8,355 nt of DNA, taken from assembly GCA_050010815.1 (NCBI GenBank), contig JBEKKH010000357.1:1-8355 (forward strand). Reading direction: 5' to 3'. Below, one piece after another: positions 1 through 7,465 of the stretch; positions within the stretch are counted from its first letter, which is position 1, and every line of letters begins with the position of its first letter. Both the position numbers and the translations under genes were made by a program. Under the pieces are notes generated by a model. The model ran no database searches, was not told the DNA's origin, and was given only the letters and a program-made list of their open reading frames with translations. The DNA comes from Palsa-504 sp050010815 (GTDB lineage Bacteria > Actinomycetota > Actinomycetes > Streptosporangiales > Streptosporangiaceae).

Positions 1-584
1 TCCGGGTGCAGCCGGACGTCAGGCGCCGTGCCGGGCTGAGCCGCAAGATCCGGGGCCAGATCAGCGGTGCCCGAGTCGATCAGCACCAGCCGGACGCCGG
101 TTCCCGCGAACGCCGGGGCGTGCTCCCGGCTCACCAGGATGACCCGGGGGCGGCCTTCCGCACACATCTGGGTCAGCCGGGCCGCCGGCAGGGAGGGATC
201 AAGCGGCAGGTACGCGCCGCCCGACTTCAAGACGGCGAGCAGGCAGCGAATCGCGTCGCTACCACGCTCGAGGCAGACTCCGGCCAGCACGTCCGGGCCG
301 ACCCCCAGGGTCCGGAGATAATGGGCCAGCTGATTCGCCGCCGCGGCCAGCTGACGGTAGGTCAGCTGGATTCCCGCGGAGATCACCGCGACCGCCTGCG
401 GCGTACGGGATGCCTGCTCATCGAATAGGTGCTGAACGAACCGCACCTCATGCCTGTGCGGAGTGGCATCACCGCCTTCCGGGACGCGCCCAGGGGCGTC
501 TGGCCGGGCCGTTCCCCGCTCAGCTTCCCTGACGCTGGCTACCTCTTGAGCTGACACTACGTACGGTTTATCCGTATCTGTCAT
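1..584 (-). CDS. NRPS adenylation domain, N-terminal part (runs off the left edge)
   Basis: Reading the minus strand from ATG at 584 gives 194 codons with no stop before the window edge. The protein looks like the start of an amino-acid-activating adenylation (A) domain of a non-ribosomal peptide synthetase. Such domains make an aminoacyl-AMP and load it on a carrier protein in the cytoplasm. Core motif A1 is visible as LTYRQL (residues 74-79) and A2 as LKSGGAYLPLD (119-129). The domain begins near residue 47 (VRFVQHLFDEQASRTP), with no condensation domain before it, so this could be a starter module or a stand-alone A enzyme. Substrate-defining motifs A3-A8 lie outside the window. An in-frame TGA sits two codons before the ATG. 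There is no clear ribosome binding site. The first 46 residues look non-conserved, so a GTG at 446 (codon 47, AGG upstream) is an alternative start. Family is confident; product and start are not. Confidence 0.85.
   Translation of the reverse strand, partial: MTDTDKPYVVSAQEVASVREAERGTARPDAPGRVPEGGDATPHRHEVRFVQHLFDEQASRTPQAVAVISAGIQLTYRQLAAAANQLAHYLRTLGVGPDVLAGVCLERGSDAIRCLLAVLKSGGAYLPLDPSLPAARLTQMCAEGRPRVILVSREHAPAFAGTGVRLVLIDSGTADLAPDLAAQPGTAPDVRLHP
562..576. repeat. Inverted repeat at the start of the NRPS gene
   Basis: TACGG (562-566), TTTAT, CCGTA (572-576) is a perfect 5-bp inverted repeat. It lies within about the first eight codons of the NRPS gene. It could be an operator half-site pair or a small mRNA hairpin near the start codon. 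It is short enough to arise by chance, so its role is only a guess. Confidence 0.25.
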
Positions 585-962
585 GTGTCACGGTTCTGCG
601 CGCGCCGCTCGTTTGCTGGGACCACGTGATCAGACCGTTCTGTTGGGTGAGCAATAGGTGCTGGCCGGAAGATTCTTTCTCGCCCGACGCGGTACCGAAA
701 CGGACCTTTCGGCTTCAATTTTTACCGTAAATGCCCTAAGCAGTCACAATTTTCACTTCAATTCATCTAGTTCTCAATAAGAGTAACATGATCTTCATGA
801 CAAGCCCGCCGCCTTAATGCCAGGATTAACGACTTATCGGTTTATTGCCGGGCCTGACGATGGGCATGCGGTGCCCCTTTCCGGGGGAAAGATGAGAGCT
901 AGGGGTCGGGGCGCACTGCCGGGCACGGCGAGCAGTGGCGAACCGGTGAGCTTGGGGGGACT
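585..962. promoter_or_regulatory. AT-rich divergent intergenic region
   Basis: This 378-base stretch separates the NRPS gene (minus) from the GGDEF-EAL gene (plus). It should hold the promoters of both. By hand count, 711-800 has 59 A/T out of 90 bases, far above its surroundings. It contains an 8-bp direct repeat CTTCAATT (713-720 and 756-763), a CACGTG palindrome (623-628) and a short inverted repeat CATGA-TCT-TCATG (787-799). TAACAT at 784-789 could be a -10 element on the plus strand, but no matching -35 was found. I could not place a transcription start with confidence. The last 100 bases form the structured leader described separately. Confidence 0.5.
862..938 (+). promoter_or_regulatory. 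Leader with three short hairpins upstream of the GGDEF-EAL gene
   Basis: Three inverted repeats follow one another. H1 is GGGCA (862-866) with TGCCC (872-876). H2 starts at the next base: CTTTCC (877-882) with GGAAAG (886-891). H3 is CACTGC (914-919) with GCAGTG (932-937). H2 would hide the purine-rich GGGGGAAAG (883-891) that lies just before the ATG at 892. The arrangement suggests an RNA leader controlling translation, but no known riboswitch consensus was recognised, including the c-di-GMP-I (GEMM) core. The pairings are seen in the sequence; the regulatory role is inferred. Confidence 0.35.
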
Positions 963-966
963 TTGA
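892..966 (+). CDS. Possible 24-codon upstream ORF (leader peptide)
   Basis: An ATG at 892 follows GGGGGAAAG (883-891), and the frame stays open for 24 codons to TGA at 964-966. The peptide starts MRARGRGALPGT and is rich in Arg, Gly and Ser. The stop overlaps the TTG start of the GGDEF-EAL gene (963-965) by two bases, an arrangement typical of translational coupling. Against it: the purine stretch is close to the ATG, early codons such as AGA and AGG are rare in high-GC genomes, and third-position GC is lower than in the neighbouring genes. It may be a translated leader used only to deliver ribosomes to the TTG, or it may be chance. Confidence 0.3.
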   Translation: MRARGRGALPGTASSGEPVSLGGL

Positions 967-3900
967 CGTCACGGCGGTATGTGCTGATCGGTTATGCCAG
1001 CTGGGTGACATTGCTCATCGCGGCGTACTACGCGTGGCCCGGCCTGCGGGCGGAGACGTGGGGCCTGATCGGCCTGAGCGGCGTGGTCGGCATCGTGACG
1101 GGGGTGGTCATCAACCGCCCGGCCCGTAAGGCGCCGTGGCTGCTGCTGGCCGCCGCGAACCTGAGTTTCACCGCTGGCCAGGTGAGCTTCCTCGTCCTGA
1201 CGCTTGTGGTGAAAGAAAGGGTGCCTTTCCCCTCCTTTGCGGACGTTCTTTACCTGGCCACCTATCCGCTTTATGCCGGCGGCGTGCTGATTTTTATCCG
1301 GTGGCGGAGTCCGGGCAAGGACCGGCGCAGCCTGATCGATGCCCTGACCCTGACCGTGGGGCTGGCCCTGCTGTCGTGGATTTTCCTGATCCTGCCCTAT
1401 GTCCACAACCCCGGGCTTTCCTGGCTGCAGAAAAGCGTGGCGATCGCCTATCCCCTCGGCGACGTGCTGGTCCTGGCCATGATCGCCCGGCTGCTCGCGG
1501 CGGGCACCGTGCGGGCCAGGTCCGTCCAGCTGCTGACCCTGGGTACCCTCGGGCTGCTGGCGTCCGACGTATCGTTCGGCGCGATTCAGCTTCACGGGAC
1601 GTTCCAGAACGGGACGATCGTCGACCTCGGCTGGGCGGTCTTCTACGGCGCCTGGGGCGCGGCGGCCCTGCACCCGGGCATGACGGAGCTCACCCAGCCG
1701 GTGGCGCGGCAGCAGGCGGAAACGTCGCCGGTCAGGCTGACCGTGCTCCTGCTCGCGTCGTTCATCGCGCCGGTCGTGTTGTTCATCCAGTCGGTTAACG
1801 GCCGGTATCCCGACGACGGCGTGATCGCGGTGTTTTCCGCCGTCCTTTACCTCCTGGTGCTCTCGCGGCTGTGGATCGTGGCGTCTTCGCACCGGCGCGC
1901 CCTCAGCCGTGAACGCGCGGTGCGGGTGGCCGGTGCGTCCCTGGCTTCGGCGGTCACCGTCACCGAGGCCGCGATCACCATCAGAACGGCGGCGGTCGCT
2001 CTCATCGACCCGCGCGCGCCGGGTGAGGCCCTGCTCGTGGTGCGCGAGGATGACACGCTCCGCCCGGTGTCCGCCGCGGACGGCGATGCGCCGCGGCTGG
2101 CCGAGCTGGCGGAGCTGACCGAGACCTGCCTGCCCCTGCTGACCGGATCGCGCCCGCTTTTCCTGCCCGCGACCGACCTCGGCGAGCGGGCGGCCGTGCT
2201 CGTCCCGGGCTGTGACGGGATCTTGCTCTGCCCGCTCGCGCTCAACGACCGGCCGTCCGGAGACCACCTCATCGGGGTGCTGGCGGTGTTCGGTAAGCAG
2301 CGAATCCTGGCCGACCTATCGGCGACCCTGGAGATCCTGGCCCAGCAGGCCGCGCTGGCCGTCGAACGCGTCATGCTCAACCAGGAGATTACCCGGCAGA
2401 GCGGTGAGGCCTACTTCCGCACGCTGGTTCAGGACACCTCGGACGCCATCCTGATCATCGACGACGACGGGACGGTCCGGTACGCGACCCCGTCCGCCAC
2501 GAGCATTTTCGGCGACATCGCCGTGGAGGGCGTCCATCTCTGGGACCTGGTCAAAGACGGCGAGGGCCAGGCCGTCGCCCGTACCCTGGCGCGGATGCGT
2601 GAACACCCGGATCCGGCCTCGTACCACGAAGACCTGCGGATCACGCGCCGTGACGGTGTGGGCGTCCACGTCCAGGTGCGGTGCAGCGATCTTCGTGGTG
2701 ACAGCACCGTCAGCGGACTGGTGCTGACGCTGCGCGACGTGACCGAGCAGCGCCAGCTCGAGGAGGAGCTGAAGCACCGGGCCTTCCACGACGCGCTGAC
2801 CGGGCTGCCCAACCGGCTGCTGTTCCAGGACCGGGTGGCTCACGGGGTGGCCCGGAGCCAGCGTAACGGGACGACGGCCGGCGTGCTCTTCGTGGATCTG
2901 GACGACTTCAAGGTCGTGAACGACACGATGGGCCATAGCGTCGGCGACGAACTGCTGGTGATGGCGGGAATACGGCTCGCGTCCGTGGGGCGTTCCTCCG
3001 ACACGGCGGCGCGGCTGGGCGGCGACGAGTTCGCGCTCCTGATCGAGGATGTCGCGGACGCTGCCGGGGTGGACACCTTCGCCGAACGCATCGTCCGGGC
3101 GTTCGGCGAGCCCTTCGCTCTGGCCGGCGGATCAGCGATCTCGACCGCCACCGTCGGCGTGGCCACCACCGAGGACAGCGCGGACGTCGACGAACTGCTC
3201 CGTCATGCGGACCTGGCCCTCTACGCCGCCAAGGCGGCCGGCAAGCGGCGGTGGCGCCGGTACCTGCCGGTCCTGAGCGTCGGCATGATCAGGCGACGAG
3301 AGGTTCAGGCGGCGCTGGAAGATGCGGTGAACAACTCCGCCTTCACCCTCGTCTACCAGCCCATCGTGGAGCTGACCAGCGGCGAGATCGCCGGCTTCGA
3401 GGCCCTGGTGCGATGGCCTCATCCCGAGTGGGGCATGATGCAGCCCGATCAGTTCATCGAGCTGGCCGAGGAGACCGGCCACATCGTCCCGCTCGGTTCC
3501 TGGGTGCTCGGGCAGGCGGTCACGGAGATCGTCCGGTGGATCCGGCTGGCCCCTGACCATGCGCCGATGTACGTCAGCGTGAACGTGTCGGCCCGCCAGT
3601 TCCGTGATCCCGGCTTCGTCGACGGCGTGCGGAGGGTCCTGGCGGAGTCCGGCCTGGCGCCCTCGGCGCTGATGCTCGAGCTCACCGAGAGCGTCCTGCT
3701 GCGCCGGGACGACCGGGTCCTCTCCGACCTGCGGCAGTTGAAGGAGATCGGCGTGAAGCTCACCCTCGACGACTTCGGGACCGGGTACTCCTCCCTCAGC
3801 TACCTGCGGGAGCTGCCGATAGACGGGCTGAAGATAGACAAGTCTTTCGTCGACGGGATCGCCATCTCCGCCCAGCGGCTGGCCCTCGCCGAAGGCATCG

Positions 3901-4100
3901 TCCGGATCGCCAGGACACTTGAGCTCAACGTGATCGCCGAGGGGATCGAAACGGAGGTCCAGCGAGATCTGCTGGTCTCCATGGGCTGCCGGTTCGGGCA
4001 GGGGTATCTGCTGGCGATGCCGGTGGAAGCGGGCCAGGCCGAGGCGCTCGTGCGGACGGGGCGCAGGCTGATTCCCGAGCTTCCCCGCATCAGCCACTGA
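963..4100 (+). CDS. Membrane-bound GAF-PAS-GGDEF-EAL protein, c-di-GMP synthesis and breakdown
   Basis: This 1045-residue protein probably both makes c-di-GMP from two GTP (GGDEF) and hydrolyses it to pGpG (EAL), at the membrane. About ten hydrophobic segments fill residues 5-306. A GAF-like region spans about 320-470 and a PAS domain about 482-597, which leads through a helical linker (QRQLEEELKHRAFHDALTGLPNR) into GGDEF. The cyclase keeps DLDDFK (645-650), GGDEF (686-690) and an intact inhibitory I-site RSSD (677-680), five residues before GGDEF. The EAL domain keeps EAL (813-815), ELTE (906-909), DDFGTGYSS (936-944), K957 and AEGIET (992-997). Both halves therefore look active. The layout recalls the Streptomyces c-di-GMP enzymes RmdA/RmdB and CdgB, but orthology is not shown. 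The TTG start is the first possible one after an in-frame TAG at 900 and has GGGGGGA at 954-960; GTG at 981 is the next choice. The gene converges on otsA. Confidence 0.93.
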   Translation: MTSRRYVLIGYASWVTLLIAAYYAWPGLRAETWGLIGLSGVVGIVTGVVINRPARKAPWLLLAAANLSFTAGQVSFLVLTLVVKERVPFPSFADVLYLATYPLYAGGVLIFIRWRSPGKDRRSLIDALTLTVGLALLSWIFLILPYVHNPGLSWLQKSVAIAYPLGDVLVLAMIARLLAAGTVRARSVQLLTLGTLGLLASDVSFGAIQLHGTFQNGTIVDLGWAVFYGAWGAAALHPGMTELTQPVARQQAETSPVRLTVLLLASFIAPVVLFIQSVNGRYPDDGVIAVFSAVLYLLVLSRLWIVASSHRRALSRERAVRVAGASLASAVTVTEAAITIRTAAVALIDPRAPGEALLVVREDDTLRPVSAADGDAPRLAELAELTETCLPLLTGSRPLFLPATDLGERAAVLVPGCDGILLCPLALNDRPSGDHLIGVLAVFGKQRILADLSATLEILAQQAALAVERVMLNQEITRQSGEAYFRTLVQDTSDAILIIDDDGTVRYATPSATSIFGDIAVEGVHLWDLVKDGEGQAVARTLARMREHPDPASYHEDLRITRRDGVGVHVQVRCSDLRGDSTVSGLVLTLRDVTEQRQLEEELKHRAFHDALTGLPNRLLFQDRVAHGVARSQRNGTTAGVLFVDLDDFKVVNDTMGHSVGDELLVMAGIRLASVGRSSDTAARLGGDEFALLIEDVADAAGVDTFAERIVRAFGEPFALAGGSAISTATVGVATTEDSADVDELLRHADLALYAAKAAGKRRWRRYLPVLSVGMIRRREVQAALEDAVNNSAFTLVYQPIVELTSGEIAGFEALVRWPHPEWGMMQPDQFIELAEETGHIVPLGSWVLGQAVTEIVRWIRLAPDHAPMYVSVNVSARQFRDPGFVDGVRRVLAESGLAPSALMLELTESVLLRRDDRVLSDLRQLKEIGVKLTLDDFGTGYSSLSYLRELPIDGLKIDKSFVDGIAISAQRLALAEGIVRIARTLELNVIAEGIETEVQRDLLVSMGCRFGQGYLLAMPVEAGQAEALVRTGRRLIPELPRISH

Positions 4101-4106
4101 CCGCGG

Positions 4107-4109
<3 letters not shown>
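4098..4109. repeat. 12-bp perfect palindrome joining two convergent stop codons
   Basis: TGACCGCGGTCA is its own reverse complement. Its left TGA is the stop of the GGDEF-EAL gene and its right TCA is the TGA stop of otsA on the minus strand. The two coding regions are thus only 6 bp apart. It may help form a shared 3' end, but 12 bp is a weak terminator by itself. Confidence 0.6.
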
Positions 4110-5588
<1,479 letters not shown>

Positions 5589-5726
5589 TACAGTCAACCA
5601 TAGCCAATCCGGGCCGCCGCCGGCCGGACCGGCAGGTCAGCGAGCCCCTGAGGGTGGCGCGGGACGCGGCGTACGCCCGGCCGGCCGTGCGGCTAAGGTT
5701 GCTACCCGGCTCGCGGTCCGGCAATC
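5589..5726. promoter_or_regulatory. Divergent promoter region between otsA and the GAF gene
   Basis: These 138 bases must serve both directions. On the minus strand TATGGT (5602 to 5597) fits a -10 TAnnnT hexamer with the otsA ATG eight bases later. On the plus strand TAAGGT (5694-5699) is a -10 candidate about 27 bases before the ATG at 5727. No convincing -35 box was found for either. Short GC-rich palindromes (CCGGCCGG type) occur in the middle, but such motifs are common in this base composition. Confidence 0.35.
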
Positions 5727-6347
5727 ATGCGGGCGGGGCGAACAGGCAATCGTTCGCCACCGCTGAGCCAGTCCCACCTGCTGCGACCCGACGCCATCGA
5801 GGCGGTGTTCGCCCGGGCCGCGGGTCCGCTCGGCGTCGGCGAGGTCCGGGTGTACCTGGTCGATCTGCAGCAGCAGGCGCTTGAGTCATTGCCGCCTCCC
5901 GACGGCGGGGACACCGAAAGGCTCGCGATCGACTCGACGATCGCCGGGTATGCGTACCGGACGGTCACCGTCCAGCACCGCCCGGCCGGTGACGGCTACC
6001 GGGTGTGGGTTCCCCTGGTCGACGGCACCGAACGGCTGGGCGTGCTGAGCCTGCTGGTCAGCGATGTCGGCCAGGCCATGCTGGACAGGTACCGGGCGCT
6101 CGCGTCGCTGGCCGGGCTGATGATCGTGGCCAAGAACTCGTACAGCGACACGTTCGCCTATACCCGGCGCACCGAGAAGATGGCGCTGCAGGCCGAGCTG
6201 ATCTGGTCGTTCCTGGCGCCGCGGACGTTCGCGACCGACCGCGTCCTGGTCGCGGCGACGCTCGAGCCGGCCTACGAGGCCGGCGGCGATGCCTTCGGGC
6301 TGGCCAGGCGGCTGCCCGACCATCCCGAACGCAGCCTGATACCGTGA
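5727..6347 (+). CDS. GAF-domain protein, truncated GAF-SpoIIE/PP2C phosphatase remnant
   Basis: This 206-residue protein matches the front of actinomycete GAF-SpoIIE regulators, which are PP2C-like Ser/Thr phosphatases acting on anti-sigma-antagonist partners. A GAF-like sensor spans about 20-140, followed by the helix that normally enters the phosphatase domain (RRTEKMALQAELIWSFLAPRTFATDRV, about 147-173). It then reaches EPAYEAGGDAF (180-190), the first metal-binding motif. Here the usual following acidic residue is Gly, and the protein ends 16 residues later with unrelated sequence. The rest of the roughly 200-residue catalytic domain is absent, and I found no continuation in the other forward frames downstream. 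It should lack phosphatase activity; a GAF-only sensor role is possible, but a deletion-derived pseudogene is more likely. ATG 5727 is the only plausible start after an in-frame TAA at 5694; no Shine-Dalgarno is seen. Confidence 0.7.
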   Translation: MRAGRTGNRSPPLSQSHLLRPDAIEAVFARAAGPLGVGEVRVYLVDLQQQALESLPPPDGGDTERLAIDSTIAGYAYRTVTVQHRPAGDGYRVWVPLVDGTERLGVLSLLVSDVGQAMLDRYRALASLAGLMIVAKNSYSDTFAYTRRTEKMALQAELIWSFLAPRTFATDRVLVAATLEPAYEAGGDAFGLARRLPDHPERSLIP

Positions 6348-6385
6348 CCGCGGCCCCGATCCGGTCGCGCTGATCGCGCTGGCGG

Positions 6386-6391
6386 TACCGT
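6386..6391 (+). promoter_or_regulatory. Possible -10 box of the oxidoreductase gene
   Basis: TACCGT fits TAnnnT and ends nine bases before the ATG at 6401, which would put the transcript start at or near the start codon. GGGCGGG (6392-6398) could instead be a weak ribosome binding site. No -35 box was recognised. Confidence 0.3.
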
Positions 6392-6400
6392 GGGCGGGAT

Positions 6401-7422
6401 ATGCGGCTGATCATCGTGGGCGCCGGGATCGTCGGCGCCGCCTGCGCCTATGCCGCCAGCGGCCTGGGTGCGCAGGTCACGCTGGTCGACGCGGAGCGGC
6501 CCGGCCGCGCCACCCCGGCGGGCGCCGGGATCATCTGCCCGTGGACCGCGTCCGTGGCCGATCCGGCCCGGTACGACTTCGCCCGCACCGCCGCGCGCGA
6601 GTACCCGGCGCTGATCGCGGGCTAGCCGAGGCCGGCGAGCCGGACGTGTCCTACCGCCGGGTCGGGGCGCTGCTGCTGGCCGGCGACGACGATCAGCTTG
6701 AGCAGGCCAGGCAGCGGATCACCGCCCGCCAGGCCGGGGCGCCGGAGATGGGCGAGGTCCACCTCATCGACGAGGCCCAGGCGCAGCGCCTGTTCCCGCC
6801 GCTGCGCCCCGGCGCGGCCGCGGTGCACATCGCGGGCGCGGCCCGGGTGGACGGCGGCCGGGTCACCGGCGTCACCGTTGACGGGGAGCCGGCCGAGGCG
6901 GACGTGGTGGTAGCCGCGGCCGGCGCCTGGACCGCGCCGTTCCTGGCGCCGGCCGGGGTCACGGTGAACGTCGTCCCGCAGCGCGGCCAGATCGTGCACA
7001 TCGAGCTGGCCGGCGCCGACACCAGCCGCTGGCCCGTGGTGCTGCCCTCGGCCACCGGCCACTACCTGCTGGCCTTCGACGGGTCCCGGGTGGTCGCGGG
7101 CGCGACCAGGGAGACCGGCTCGGGCTTCGACGTCCGGGTCACGCCCGGCGGGCTGGCCGAGGTGCTCACCAACGCGCTGTCCGTCGCGCCCGGCCTCAGC
7201 GCCGGGACCCACCTGGAGACCCGGGTCGGCCTGCGCCCCGTCGGCCCGGACATCCGCCCGCTGCTCGGCCCGGTCACCGGCGTCGAAGGCCTGGTCGTCG
7301 CGACCGGCCTGGGCGCGTCCGGGCTCACCATGGGCCCGCTGGCCGGCGCCGTCGCCGCCCGGGTCGCGCTGGGCCTGCCGCCTGGCTTCGACCTGACCCC
7401 GTTTGACCCGCTACGTTCGTGA
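6401..7422 (+). pseudogene. FAD-dependent amine/amino-acid oxidoreductase (DAO family), frameshifted
   Basis: The reading starts at ATG 6401 with a clear FAD-binding Rossmann motif, IIVGAGIVGAACAYAASGLGAQVTLVDAE, as in glycine oxidases and D-amino-acid dehydrogenases. It hits TAG at 6623 after 74 codons. The rest of the same protein continues in the -1 frame from about 6622 (GLAEAGEPDVSYRRVGALLLAG) to TGA at 7420-7422. One extra C after 6622 would restore a seamless protein of about 340 residues. The C-terminal motif RVGLRPVGPDIRPLLGPV...ATGLGASGLTMGPLAG is well kept. A further oddity is that AARVDG runs straight into GRVTGV near 6847-6866, where relatives usually have about 30 more residues of the FAD domain. 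Both lesions point to a pseudogene; a sequencing error could explain the frameshift but not the internal gap. TACCGT (6386-6391) lies nine bases before the ATG, a possible leaderless promoter. Substrate cannot be told. Confidence 0.8.
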
Positions 7423-7465
7423 CGGACGCGAAGCAGCAACAAGCGGCCTGGGACGTCTTACCTAT

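Noticed and set aside
6..428. Open frame of 140 codons on the plus strand at the left edge
   Set aside because: It is the antisense shadow of the NRPS adenylation domain, whose minus-strand reading has clear A1 and A2 motifs.
862..962. c-di-GMP (GEMM) riboswitch before the c-di-GMP enzyme
   Set aside because: The known conserved core and tetraloop-receptor arrangement are not present; only generic short hairpins are seen.
826..1011. 61-codon minus-strand frame over the leader and GGDEF start
   Set aside because: No ribosome binding site or recognisable domain, and it overlaps the start of a well-supported gene.
969..2267. 432-codon minus-strand frame opposite the GGDEF-EAL gene
   Set aside because: Rich in Arg, Gly, Gln and His with no domain pattern; it mirrors third-position GC of the real gene.
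3132..4097. 321-codon minus-strand frame opposite the EAL domain
   Set aside because: Antisense shadow; the plus strand carries complete EAL motifs.
6612..6630. Programmed -1 frameshift in the oxidoreductase
   Set aside because: No slippery heptamer or clear stimulatory structure at the TAG; a one-base deletion explains it more simply.
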